A DNA stretch of 64,000 bases. It comes from UBA4615 sp044368415. Lineage in GTDB: Bacteria; Pseudomonadota; Gammaproteobacteria; Burkholderiales; Burkholderiaceae_E. Positions 44,596 through 53,598 of the stretch are shown here, in pieces. The DNA is taken from the NCBI GenBank assembly GCA_044368415.1, contig JBIPLJ010000013.1, positions 15,423 to 79,422 of the forward strand, given 5' to 3'. How positions within the stretch are numbered: the first letter of the stretch is position 1; the number at the start of each line of letters is the position of its first letter. Made by a program: the position numbers and the translations under genes. Below the pieces are notes generated by a model. That model was not told the origin of the DNA. It made no database searches and worked only from the letters and a program-made list of their open reading frames with translations.

Positions 44596-46626
44596 TTACT
44601 GCTTATTCTCGGATTCGGACACTGTAGCGAAATGAAGCCGCCTTGACCAGCGGCGATCGTGGCCGAGGGCCTCGGACCGAGTCAGCCTGTCTTCCCAGCG
44701 CCACCAGCGCTGGCAGCCTACCCAGACGGCATCGACGAGCTGACCGCGCCAGTGCGCGGCCCGCGCCCGGACCGGATCGCCGGGGCCCGCGCGCTCGGCG
44801 ATGCAGCCGGCCAGACGGGCGATCGCGCCGAGCGCCGCGGGCAGCCGGAGCGGCGCGAGGGGCGAATCGTCGAGGCGCAGCCAGCGCTCGGCACTGCCGG
44901 GATCTGACTGGCGGGCGGCGCGGCCGATCACTTGCCGGTCGATCCGGGCGCTGCGGTTGTGCTGCAGGCTCAGCACGTGTAGCCCGCCGGCGCGCGCGGC
45001 CTCGGGCGCGAGCCGGATATCGGTGCCGCGGCCGGCCATCTGAGTGGCCACCGTGATCCGGCCGGCGTCGCCGGCCCCCGCGATCCGCGCGTGCTCGTCC
45101 CGGTCGTGGCGAGCGTCGAGCACTACGACGGCCATGCCGCGGGCCTCGAAGCGGGCCGCGAGCGCCGCCGAGTCGGCGACCGAATCGGTCGCCACCAGCA
45201 CGCACCGGCCGCGGCCCGCGAGGCGCGCGGCGCGCGCGATCGCCGCGTCGAACTGCGCCCCGCGATCGGCGAACAGGCGCGCCGGTTCGATGCGCAGCGC
45301 CGACGCGCGGGTGCGCGCAACGCGCACGACCGCGAGCCCGTAGGCGGCCCGCAGCTCGGCCGCGGCTTCGTGCAGCGTGCCGCTGGTGCCGCACAGGTGG
45401 TGATAGCGCGACATCAGCCGCGGGTAGGTGACGCTGGCGCGCACATGCGTGGCCGGGGGCACCGGCACCTGCTCCTTGAGCGCGACCAGGGTGTGCAGCG
45501 CACGGGACAGCATGCGGCCCGGCGCCGGTCGCCCGGTGGTGGCGTCGACCAGCATCACCTCGCACTCCTGCACGACGTAATGGACGTCACGCCGCAGCAC
45601 ATGCAGCGCGACCAGCGCCTGCTCGACGAGCTCGATGCGCAGCCGCGCGTCGAGTGCGTCACCGTGGCCGTCGGCACGCGCAAGTGCCTCGAGCGCGGCG
45701 CGGCCCGCGGGCGTGAGCCGCGCGCTGGACCCAGCCAGGTCGATGACCGCGTCGGTGTTGGGGCAGAGCCGGCGCGCAAGGTCCAGGGCCTGCCAGGCGC
45801 GGGCGCGCTGCGCCGGGTCGGGTCGGCCCTCGGCGACGATGAGCGGCATGCGGGCCTCGTCGAGCAGGATCGCGTCAGCCTCATCGACGATCGCCACACA
45901 CAGGCCGCGAACCAGCAGCGGTGCGCCCCCCTCGTCCAGGCCGTCGCGCAGGTCGTCGAAGCCGAGCACGCGGGCGGTTGCGTAGGCGACGTCGGCGCCC
46001 CAGGCGGTGCGCCGCGCGTCGTCGTCCATCGACTCGGCCACCGACGCGACCCGCAGCCCGAGCGCCTCGTAGTAGCCGCAGAAGGACTGCGCATCGCGTC
46101 CGGCCAGGTAGTCGTTGGCGGTCAGCACGTGGACTGGCGCGCCGGCGAGGGCCGCGACGCCAGCGGCCAGCGCCACTGCAATGCTCTTGCCTTCGCCGGT
46201 ATCGAGCTCGACCAGCCGCTCGACGAGCAGGTGGGCGGCGCAGCGGTACTGGTTGTCGCGCGGCACGAGCCCGGTCGCACGCGCCAGGGCCGCGCCGGCA
46301 GTGCCGAGGGCCAGCGCGACGGCGGACGACGACAGGCCGTCACGGGCGAGGCGGGCCGCGGCGGCACCCAGGCCCACGGCGGCCCCGGGGTCTGCGCGCG
46401 CTGCCGGCTCCTGCGCGGACAGCCGCGCCGCCACGTCGAGCGCGCGCCTCGCGATCGTGCCCGCGTCCTCGCCGCGCCGCCGCGCCCGCCAGTCGGCGAG
46501 CGGCCCGGAGGGCGGGCCGCGACGCGGCGCTCGGGCCGGACTGTCGGCCCCGGCCGGGGGCTCAGCGCGCCGAGGACGCTCGCCCCAGACGGGGCCAGGC
46601 ACCGCGAGCCGGGCGCCCGCGCTCAC
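44596..46626 (-). CDS. SecA-like translocase ATPase, shortened and divergent
   Basis: A 676-residue homologue of SecA. NBD1 shows Walker A ELDTGEGKSIAVALAAG (SecA: QTGEGKT), VLTANDYLAGRDAQ and Walker B AIVDEADAILLDEARMPLIV. The segment DVHYVVQECEVMLVDATTGR with PGRMLSRALHTLVALKEQV corresponds to the SecA stretch before and after its R-x-x-x-G-L-H-Q motif. The preprotein cross-linking domain is reduced. NBD2 has TYPRLMSRYHHLCGTSGTLH, VATQMAGRGTDIRL and GRAARQSDPGSAERW. After NBD2 only about 90 residues remain, so the helical scaffold/wing domains and zinc tail of housekeeping SecA (about 900 residues) are missing. The start overlaps the M50-gene stop by 4 nt. It is probably a dedicated accessory motor for the giant proteins encoded downstream. 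Confidence 0.88.
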   Translation of the reverse strand: MSAGARLAVPGPVWGERPRRAEPPAGADSPARAPRRGPPSGPLADWRARRRGEDAGTIARRALDVAARLSAQEPAARADPGAAVGLGAAAARLARDGLSSSAVALALGTAGAALARATGLVPRDNQYRCAAHLLVERLVELDTGEGKSIAVALAAGVAALAGAPVHVLTANDYLAGRDAQSFCGYYEALGLRVASVAESMDDDARRTAWGADVAYATARVLGFDDLRDGLDEGGAPLLVRGLCVAIVDEADAILLDEARMPLIVAEGRPDPAQRARAWQALDLARRLCPNTDAVIDLAGSSARLTPAGRAALEALARADGHGDALDARLRIELVEQALVALHVLRRDVHYVVQECEVMLVDATTGRPAPGRMLSRALHTLVALKEQVPVPPATHVRASVTYPRLMSRYHHLCGTSGTLHEAAAELRAAYGLAVVRVARTRASALRIEPARLFADRGAQFDAAIARAARLAGRGRCVLVATDSVADSAALAARFEARGMAVVVLDARHDRDEHARIAGAGDAGRITVATQMAGRGTDIRLAPEAARAGGLHVLSLQHNRSARIDRQVIGRAARQSDPGSAERWLRLDDSPLAPLRLPAALGAIARLAGCIAERAGPGDPVRARAAHWRGQLVDAVWVGCQRWWRWEDRLTRSEALGHDRRWSRRLHFATVSESENKQ

Positions 46627-48770
46627 AGCGCGTCGGGAGCAAAGCGACCGCGGACCGTTTGCCGCAGCCAGCGCGCCGCCTGCTCGGCGAGGCTCGCGTC
46701 GCCATGGTCGAGTCGGGCCCAGGCCCGGCCGCCGGGTCGCGGCGGCGGGTCGATCGCGGTGTCGAGGACGATGTCGACGACATAGGTCGGTCGTATCGGC
46801 TTGGTGCCGTTCTCGTCGGCCGGGTCCACCGGGATCGTCCCGCCGAAGCGTTCGCCGAGCGCCGCACCGGGCAGCGCTTCGACTGCCGCGGGGGCCTGGC
46901 GCAGCAGGCGGCCGGTGAGCACCCGGCCCGGCGCCTCGGCCAGCCGCAGGTCGACGGTCCGCACGCCGGCGCGCAGACGGGCGGCCTCGTCCTGATCGAG
47001 CGCCACGCGGACATGGACCGGACCGGCCCCGGCGAGCGTGCCGAGTTCGTCCCCCTCCCGCACAAACCGTCCGGGCAGATCGGCTGGCCGATCAACCTCG
47101 AAGCGACCGCTCACTGTCGCAGAGACGTCCAGCTGGGAAAGGCGCTCGTCGATCGATGTAATCTCGGCCTCGACCCCAACCAGCGCCTCCTCGGCCTGCC
47201 GCGCCCGCGCTGGATCACTGCGCAGGCTCGCGAAGAGTTCCGCGCGCAGGCCGGGCCGGGCCTGGGCCAGGCGCTCGCGCTCCCCGCGCAGCGCCGGGTC
47301 GTCGAGACGTACGACCACCGCGCCCGGATCGACCCGGCGGCCCGACTCTGCCGTCACGACGAAGCCCTCGACGCCCGCACGGACGCGCGCGTCGTCCGCT
47401 GTGCGGACCAGCCCGGGCGCGACGGTCCGATCCGGGAGTGGGACGGCGACGGCGAGGACGGCGAGTCCGGCCAGCACGGCGGCGAGGCGGGTGTGCATCC
47501 GCCAGCGGGCACCGAGCGAGGCGCCGGCCTCGGACGGGCCGCGCAGCAACGCGCGCAGCGGCACGAACACCAGCCCCCAGACGGACAGCAGCGCGACCGC
47601 GGCCCCGAGCAGCCGGTGCTGACTCCCCGCCCAGATCGCCAGCGAGCCCATGAGGCCGAGGCGCCAGGCCCAGGCGAGCGGGGCGTAAGCCGCGAGCCAG
47701 CGGCGTTCGCCCGCGGCGGTCTGCGGACCCTGCGCATCAAACCAGCCGAGCGCGCGCTGCAGCGTGGCCCGCCACCAGGCGCCGCTGCGGGTCGCCAGAT
47801 TGGGCAGGCCGGCGAGGTCGCAGAGCACGAAGTAGCCGTCCATCCGCAGCAGCGGGTTGCCGTTGAAGAGCAGCGTGGACGTGGCGCCCGCCAGCGCGAC
47901 CGCGAACCCGCCGTCGTGAAGCCAGCCCGGCTCGGACAGCGCCCAGGCGATCAGACCGAGCGCGGCGAGCGCGAGCTCGGCGAGGATACCGGCGGCGCCG
48001 ACCGCCGCACGCTGGTTCGACGAGGCGAACCGGTCTGCGGCCGACGCGTCGACATACGGCACCGGCAGCCCGATCATCCAGGCGAGGCCCGCCTCCCGGA
48101 CGGCGCCGCCCCAGCGGCGCACCGCGAGCGCGTGCGCGGCCTCGTGAATCGCCTTCATCGGCAGCCACACCAGGGTCGCGAGCAGCACGTGCCGGGGCGA
48201 CTGCGCCCAATGGCCGGCGTGCCGCACGACGGCATCGGCCTCCGAGAGCGCCAGGCCCGAAGCGAGCATGACCAGCGCGAGCCAGGCGAGTGCACCGGCC
48301 GGCGAGAACAGGCGGCGGGCGAGCGGCTCCAGCGGGCGCAGCAGCGGCGTCGGGTCGCCCAGCGACATCCGGGGCGCCAGCGGGTTGAGCCGTCCCGAGA
48401 GCCGGCGCGCGGCGCGGGTGCGATCGTCCTCGCGCATCACCGCGACGTCGGGCAGCCCGTCGCAAGCCAGACAGCGCTCGTCGACCAGCCTGGCGAGCAG
48501 CTCGATCGCCTCGTCCTGCGTCGGCGCCGAGGCGGGATCCTCGGCGAGCGCCTCGTGCCAGATGGCCTGCATCGTGCGGTGGCCGTCGCAGCGGCCGACG
48601 ATCGACCAGGCGCCCGCGTCCAGCCTCAGCGTGCCCGAACGGCCGTCACCGCTGACGACGTGCCAGGTCGCGCCGCGCACCTGCTGGCGATCGCTGCGCG
48701 CATGCATCCGCCAGCGCGGGCGCAGCGCGGCGACCTGGTGCCAGCGGTCGCTGTGGAGCGGCCGTTCCAT
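46623..48770 (-). CDS. PqqD-like domain – M50 zinc metalloprotease – HlyD fusion membrane protein
   Basis: A 715-residue inner-membrane protein. Residues about 25–115 resemble the PqqD/RRE winged helix (RGATWHVVSGDGRSGTLRL, DGHRTMQAIW, TQDEAIELLARLVDERCL), a fold that binds leader peptides in RiPP systems. The intramembrane protease core has the HExxH motif KAIHEAAHALAVRRWGG and the second metal site FNGNPLLRMDGYFVLCDL (N-P-x-x-x-x-D-G), within about eight membrane helices. After another helix (LAAVLAGLAVLAVAVPL) comes a HlyD-like periplasmic part with lipoyl halves (GVEGFVVTAESGRRVDPGAV). This architecture is known as 'putative peptide zinc metalloprotease'. It lies 3 bp after the GAF–HlyD gene and overlaps the SecA-like gene. 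Binding and cleavage of the LEPR-XLL leader is a hypothesis. Confidence 0.87.
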   Translation of the reverse strand: MERPLHSDRWHQVAALRPRWRMHARSDRQQVRGATWHVVSGDGRSGTLRLDAGAWSIVGRCDGHRTMQAIWHEALAEDPASAPTQDEAIELLARLVDERCLACDGLPDVAVMREDDRTRAARRLSGRLNPLAPRMSLGDPTPLLRPLEPLARRLFSPAGALAWLALVMLASGLALSEADAVVRHAGHWAQSPRHVLLATLVWLPMKAIHEAAHALAVRRWGGAVREAGLAWMIGLPVPYVDASAADRFASSNQRAAVGAAGILAELALAALGLIAWALSEPGWLHDGGFAVALAGATSTLLFNGNPLLRMDGYFVLCDLAGLPNLATRSGAWWRATLQRALGWFDAQGPQTAAGERRWLAAYAPLAWAWRLGLMGSLAIWAGSQHRLLGAAVALLSVWGLVFVPLRALLRGPSEAGASLGARWRMHTRLAAVLAGLAVLAVAVPLPDRTVAPGLVRTADDARVRAGVEGFVVTAESGRRVDPGAVVVRLDDPALRGERERLAQARPGLRAELFASLRSDPARARQAEEALVGVEAEITSIDERLSQLDVSATVSGRFEVDRPADLPGRFVREGDELGTLAGAGPVHVRVALDQDEAARLRAGVRTVDLRLAEAPGRVLTGRLLRQAPAAVEALPGAALGERFGGTIPVDPADENGTKPIRPTYVVDIVLDTAIDPPPRPGGRAWARLDHGDASLAEQAARWLRQTVRGRFAPDAL

Positions 48771-48773
48771 GGC

Positions 48774-50414
48774 TCAGGGCAACCAGCGCCAGACGAGGCG
48801 CGCCAGCGCGTCGCCGGCCCGCCGCGCCCAGTCGAGCGCGAGGGGGCCATGGCCGGCGTCGAGGTGCGCGATGCCGCGCTGCCCGGCGCGCAGCGCATCG
48901 GTTGCGCCCTCGACGCGGGCCTCGAGCTCGAAGACGTTGCGCCCGTCGAGGGTCGCCGCCGCGGGCGCGATGCGATCGATCACCAGCGGCAGCGTGTCCC
49001 AGGGGAGCGCCGACAGCGCGAGCCGGCCCCGTCCGCCCTCGGCGATGCGTCGCAGGTCGCGCTCGTCGAGCTCCACGATGACCCGGTGGCGCGAGGCCGG
49101 CGCCACGATGAAGAGCGTGCGGCCCCGGTCCACGGGCGTGCCGAGCTGCTGCCACAGGTCGCCCTGCAGCACGACGCCTGCAATCGGCGCGCGGACCTTG
49201 ATCTGCTCGAGCTGGTGCTCGACCAGCCCGAGCCTGGCCCGAGCCTCCTCGACCCGGGCCTGCGCGATCGACATCGGCGCCCGCTCGCCGCGGGCCATCG
49301 CCGCGGAGACGCCGCCCTCGTGCTGCGCGACCTCGCTCTTGAGCTTGGCGCGCTCGAGCTCCAGGTCCCGGTCGCCGAGCTCTGCGAGCAGGTCGCCCTC
49401 GCCGACCGCGTCGCCCGGGCGCACGTGCACGGCCTTCAGGTAGCCGCGGATCGGCGCGGCGACCGTGCGCTGCACCTCGCCCTCGATCCGTGCGGGAGCA
49501 CCGACGGTGAGGTCGATCGGGACGGCGCTGCCGATTGCCGCGGCCACGGCACCGGCCCACAGCAGACGGGCGCGCCAGGGCCGCGCGGCGGCCTGGCGGC
49601 CCGACAGGCCGGCGGCCCGCCAGGCACGACGCAGCGCCCCCGGCCGGCGCTCGTGCAGCAGCCGCAGCCAGGGCGCGGCGAGCGCGCCGGCCTCGCCCAG
49701 GCGCTCGATGTCGCGCGGCGCAACCGGACGCTCGAACTCCGCGAGCAGCGCGCCGTGGGCCGTGCCGCCGTGCGCCAGCGGCACCGTCGCGATCGCCTTC
49801 GCGCCACCGGCGCTCAGCAGCAACGTATGGGCGCGCAGCACGCCGCGCTGACCGGGGCCGGGTGGACAAGCCAGTGCGCGCGCCTGGTCGATCGCCTCGT
49901 CCATCGCGGCGACGAGCAGGCGGCGCGCTTCGCCGTCCCACTCGGGCTCACCGGCGCCGGACAGCGCCACGGCACGCGTCGGCGGGTGCCCGCGGGTGCG
50001 CCAGCCGAGGACCACGCGGGCCGCGCCGACAGTGGCGGCGATCCGCGTGCACAGTGCCGCGGCGGCGGTCTCGAAGTCCTCGGCGTCACCGAGGGCCCGC
50101 GCGAGCGCAAGCAGCGGATCGCCGGTGGGGGCGACGGCAGGCGCCTGGCCGGCCGAGGGCCCCGGCAGGGGTGGGGGCGACTGAGCGGGCGACGGCTGGG
50201 CGGGGGGCGACGACCGCGCGGGGGGCGACGACCGCGCGGTAAGCAAGGGCTGCGGCTCGCGCAGGGCGCGCGCCGCCCTGCCGCTGGCGGATGGCGGTGC
50301 GGACGCCGGTTCGGGCCGGCGGGCGGGCGGAGCATCGAGCGAGGTCGTCAAGCGGAGCGGGGTCGCATCGGCGCAGGGCGGGATCACCCCAGCCTGGACA
50401 GTGTGCGGAAGCAC
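48774..50414 (-). CDS. GAF domain – HlyD-type adaptor protein
   Basis: A 546-residue protein, first gene of the cluster. A Pro/Ala/Ser-rich N-terminus (to about residue 95) precedes a cytoplasmic GAF-like domain (about 100–250: LALARALGDAEDFETAAAAL, AHTLLLSAGGAKAIATVPLA). A single transmembrane helix (ARLLWAGAVAAAIGSAVPID, near residue 290) is followed by a periplasmic HlyD part: lipoyl half IRGYLKAVHVRPGDAVGEGD, coiled coil, then QIKVRAPIAGVVLQGDLW and a beta-barrel domain. The GAF domain may sense a ligand or hold a partner; HlyD proteins with a GAF domain are known mainly next to M50–HlyD proteins like the one encoded 3 bp downstream. Together they may form a two-component adaptor for the export system. 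Confidence 0.83.
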   Translation of the reverse strand: MLPHTVQAGVIPPCADATPLRLTTSLDAPPARRPEPASAPPSASGRAARALREPQPLLTARSSPPARSSPPAQPSPAQSPPPLPGPSAGQAPAVAPTGDPLLALARALGDAEDFETAAAALCTRIAATVGAARVVLGWRTRGHPPTRAVALSGAGEPEWDGEARRLLVAAMDEAIDQARALACPPGPGQRGVLRAHTLLLSAGGAKAIATVPLAHGGTAHGALLAEFERPVAPRDIERLGEAGALAAPWLRLLHERRPGALRRAWRAAGLSGRQAAARPWRARLLWAGAVAAAIGSAVPIDLTVGAPARIEGEVQRTVAAPIRGYLKAVHVRPGDAVGEGDLLAELGDRDLELERAKLKSEVAQHEGGVSAAMARGERAPMSIAQARVEEARARLGLVEHQLEQIKVRAPIAGVVLQGDLWQQLGTPVDRGRTLFIVAPASRHRVIVELDERDLRRIAEGGRGRLALSALPWDTLPLVIDRIAPAAATLDGRNVFELEARVEGATDALRAGQRGIAHLDAGHGPLALDWARRAGDALARLVWRWLP

Positions 50415-50525
50415 GCGGGAACCGGGAACGACGCAGACGGACGCGGCCGACGGGCGGCGCGGTTGCGCGACCCGGCGGGGCGCACCGCGTGGCGCCCCGA
50501 CGACCCTTAGGTGCCCGGACGGCCC

Positions 50526-53168
50526 TCAGCCGCCCCCGGCCGCGCGCTCGAGCTCGCGCACCATCCGCGCGACCCGGTCCGAGAGCTTCTCGGTCGTCAC
50601 CTGCTCGCGCAGGCGCTCGATCAGCAGCGGGAACGCAAACGGCCCGGGCCGCTCCAGCCCGACCTCGACCAGCGTGCGTCCGCGCAGCCGAACCAGCGTC
50701 GCGCGCAGCCGCCCGAGGTCGAGCTCCTGCTCGAGCACCTCGCGCTGCGCTTGGGTCAGCAGCAGGTTGTCGGCGTCGTGCTGGCGGAACACCTCGTAGA
50801 AGAGCCCCGACGAGGCCTGCAGCTGTCGCGACGATTTCGGCGCACCGGGAAAGCCCTGGAACACCAGCCCCGAGATCTGCGCGATCTCGCGAAAGCGCCG
50901 CAACGCGAGCTCGCCCGAGTTCAGGCTCGCCAGCACGTCCTCGGCGAGCGCGCCATCGGCCAGCAGCGTGCCGTCGGCGAGCCCTGACCAGTCGACCGGC
51001 TCAGGCGCGAGCAGCTCCAGGCCGTAGTCATTCACCGCCACCGAGAAAGTCGCCGGCACCTGCCGCGATACCCGCCATGCGAGCAGCGACGCCAAGCCCA
51101 GGTGCACGTGCCGCCCGGCGAACGGATAGAGGAACAGATGATGGCCTTCGCGCGAGTGCAGCCGCTCGGCGAGCAGCGTGTCCGGATCGGGCAGGCGCGA
51201 CCAGGCGGCCTGCAGCCTGAGCAGCGGCTCGACCCTCTTCATCTCTGGGCCGTCGAAGACGCCGCGCGCGGCCTGCGCGAGCCGCGCCAGCACCGCATCG
51301 GCCATCTCGGAGGACAGCGGCATCTTGCCGCCGTTCCAGCGCGGCACCGCGGCGCGGCGGCCGGTCGCGCGCTTGACGTATGCGGTCATCTCGTGGATGC
51401 GCACCAGCTCGAGCAGCCGGCCGGCGAACAGGAAGCAGTCGCCGCGCTTGAGGCGCGTGACGAAGCCCTCCTCCACCGTGCCGATCGTGCCACCGGACTG
51501 GTACTTCACCGACATCGTGGCGTCGGAGACGATCGTGCCGATCGACATTCGGTGGCGCCGCGCCACCGTGCGGTCCGGCACGCGGAACACGCCGAGCTCG
51601 TCGGCCACGACGCGCCGGTACTCGGGATAGGCGAGCAGCGACTGCCCGCCCCGCACGACGAAGTCGAGCGCCCACTGCCACTCGTGGTCGGCGAGGCCGG
51701 CGTACGCATGGCAGCCGCGAACCTCGGCGAGCAGTTCATCGGCGACGAAGCCGGTGCCCGCGGCGATGGTCACCAGGTGCTGCACCAGCACGTCGAGCGG
51801 CTTGGCAGGCGAGTCGCGCGGCTCGATCGCGCGGGCGGCGACCGCGTCGCGCGCGGCCGCGCCCTCGAGCAGCTCGAGCGCGTGCGTGGGCACCAGCGTC
51901 ACCCGCGACGGGCGGCCCGGCGAATGGCCCGAGCGGCCGGCGCGCTGCATGAGTCGCGCCACGCCCTTGGGGCTGCCGATCTGCAGCACACGCTCGACCG
52001 GCGAGAAGTCCACGCCCAGGTCGAGGCTCGACGTGCAGACCACCGCCTTCAGGCGCCCGTCCTTCAGGCCCGCCTCGACCCAGTCGCGCACGGCGCGGTC
52101 GAGCGAGCCGTGATGCAGCGCGATCACCCCGGCCCAGTCGGGGCGCGCCTCGAGCAGCGCCTGGTACCAGAGCTCGGCCTGCGAGCGTGTGTTGGTGAAG
52201 ACCAGCGTGCTGGAACTCGAGTCGATCTCGGCCACCACCGGTTCGAGCGTTCGCGTGCCGAGGTGACCGCCCCAGGGGAAGCGCTCGGTGGAGTCGGGCA
52301 GCAGCGTATCGACCGCCAGCGTCTTGGGCAGGACGCCCTGCACCAGTCGCCCGCCGGGGCGCGCGAGCAGCACGTCCATCGCATGGCCGAGGTTGCCGAG
52401 CGTGGCCGACAGGCCCCAGACCACGAGCGCCGGATTGAGCCTGCGCAGCCGCGCGAGCGCGAGCTGCACCTGCACGCCGCGCTTGGAGCCGAGCAGCTCG
52501 TGCCACTCGTCAACGACCACCATCGCGACGCGTCCGAGCCGCTCTGGGCTGTCCGCGCGCGACAGCATCAGCGACAGGCTCTCGGGCGTGGTGACCAGTG
52601 CGTCGGGCAGCATGCGGTCCTGGCGCGCCCGCTCGGCCGAGGCGGTGTCGCCGGTACGCAGGCCCACCCGCCAGGCGAGGCCCAGCCCGGGGGGCGGCTC
52701 ACCGAGCGCGCGCGCGGTGTCGGAGGCGAGCGCGCGCATCGGGGTGATCCACAGGACCTTCAGGCCCGGGTGGGACCAGCGTCGCGGGGACGCGCAAGCG
52801 GCGGCGGCGCCGGACGCGTGCGCAGCGGGTACAACCGGGGCACGCGCGTCGCGCTCGCCGAGCGCGGCCGACAGCGCCGCGAACCAGACCGCATAGGTCT
52901 TGCCCGCGCCAGTGGTCGCGTGCAGCAGGCCAGACTCGCCGCGCGCGGTCGAGGCCCAGACCTCGCGCTGGAACGCGAACGGCGACCAGTCGCGCTGCGC
53001 GAACCAGCCGTCGACATCAGTCGGCTCGGCCGACACCGCGACCGGCGCGGCCGGGCCGATCCGCGCGGGAGCGCGTCGCGTCGCGACCGCCGCGTCGTCG
53101 CCGGCGTCGGGCGAGCCGGTCGCGGGGCTGCGGCGCGGGATCGGGCGGGGACGGGGGAAGGCGGGCAT
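50526..53168 (-). CDS. Ligase-associated DEXH-box helicase (Lhr-like)
   Basis: An 880-residue superfamily 2 helicase. Motif I is LLHATTGAGKTYAVWFAAL, motif II VVDEWHELLGSK, motif III WGLSATLGNLGHAM, with later motifs TSSLDLGVDFSPVERVLQIG and RLMQRAGRSGHSPG. These and the C-terminal Lhr-type domain match the bacterial ligase-associated helicase group, shorter than full Lhr (about 1,500 residues). It is thought to work with the ATP-dependent ligase and MBL exonuclease found 3–8 kb upstream in transcription order, in a DNA-damage response. The first 45 residues are low complexity and a later start is possible. It is separated from the ligase by three unrelated genes, so co-transcription is uncertain. 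Confidence 0.92.
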   Translation of the reverse strand: MPAFPRPRPIPRRSPATGSPDAGDDAAVATRRAPARIGPAAPVAVSAEPTDVDGWFAQRDWSPFAFQREVWASTARGESGLLHATTGAGKTYAVWFAALSAALGERDARAPVVPAAHASGAAAACASPRRWSHPGLKVLWITPMRALASDTARALGEPPPGLGLAWRVGLRTGDTASAERARQDRMLPDALVTTPESLSLMLSRADSPERLGRVAMVVVDEWHELLGSKRGVQVQLALARLRRLNPALVVWGLSATLGNLGHAMDVLLARPGGRLVQGVLPKTLAVDTLLPDSTERFPWGGHLGTRTLEPVVAEIDSSSSTLVFTNTRSQAELWYQALLEARPDWAGVIALHHGSLDRAVRDWVEAGLKDGRLKAVVCTSSLDLGVDFSPVERVLQIGSPKGVARLMQRAGRSGHSPGRPSRVTLVPTHALELLEGAAARDAVAARAIEPRDSPAKPLDVLVQHLVTIAAGTGFVADELLAEVRGCHAYAGLADHEWQWALDFVVRGGQSLLAYPEYRRVVADELGVFRVPDRTVARRHRMSIGTIVSDATMSVKYQSGGTIGTVEEGFVTRLKRGDCFLFAGRLLELVRIHEMTAYVKRATGRRAAVPRWNGGKMPLSSEMADAVLARLAQAARGVFDGPEMKRVEPLLRLQAAWSRLPDPDTLLAERLHSREGHHLFLYPFAGRHVHLGLASLLAWRVSRQVPATFSVAVNDYGLELLAPEPVDWSGLADGTLLADGALAEDVLASLNSGELALRRFREIAQISGLVFQGFPGAPKSSRQLQASSGLFYEVFRQHDADNLLLTQAQREVLEQELDLGRLRATLVRLRGRTLVEVGLERPGPFAFPLLIERLREQVTTEKLSDRVARMVRELERAAGGG

Positions 53169-53213
53169 GGCGTGATCGTAGCCGCTCGGGCGTCGCGCCC
53201 CCGCCTGCAGCGC

Positions 53214-53477
53214 CTAAGGGGCCGACTCGACGAGGCGATCGTGCCGGGCCGCCAGGCGAATCGACGCGGTGGGCGGGGCCGGGCGCGCCCGCCCGTCCGA
53301 ACTGCGCGTCCCGCGACACGTCCGCGGCATCACGCGGGTGACCGGTTCACCGTTCACCGTGAGTGCGCCGTCGGGTGCGACCTGGATCCAGATCGACTGC
53401 CCGCCGATCATCCAGTGGACCAGCATGTGCCCGTCCTCCCCGAGGGCGGCTTCGGGCAGTGGATCGTCTCGGTTCAT
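53214..53477 (-). CDS. Small hypothetical protein (87 aa)
   Basis: An 87-residue protein beginning MNRDDPLPEAALGEDGHMLV, then HWMIGGQSIWIQVAPDGALT and VNGEPVTRV, a pattern of short beta strands. GGAG lies 7–8 nt before the ATG at 53477, which decides this start against an in-frame ATG at 53522. The C-terminal third is Arg/Pro/Ala-rich and less convincing. I recognise no family. It lies 45 bp upstream of the helicase gene on the same strand and may be co-transcribed. Confidence 0.5.
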   Translation of the reverse strand: MNRDDPLPEAALGEDGHMLVHWMIGGQSIWIQVAPDGALTVNGEPVTRVMPRTCRGTRSSDGRARPAPPTASIRLAARHDRLVESAP

Positions 53478-53598
53478 GGCCTGCTCCGTAGGCGCGGCTC
53501 CCTTCGCCGCGTCGCTGAGCATGAGGCTGCTTCATGACATGCGAATGGATTGCGGTGTGCTGCGCGCCGAGCTGTGAGTCAACCGCTGTCGCGGCGCC

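Noticed and set aside
44596..46626. Housekeeping secA
   Set aside because: Too short, lacks the C-terminal scaffold, wing and zinc tail, and is embedded in an adhesin cluster.
45921..50510. 1,529-codon open frame on the plus strand
   Set aside because: Antisense to the SecA-like, M50 and GAF–HlyD genes, with Arg-rich low-complexity sequence; no domain recognised.
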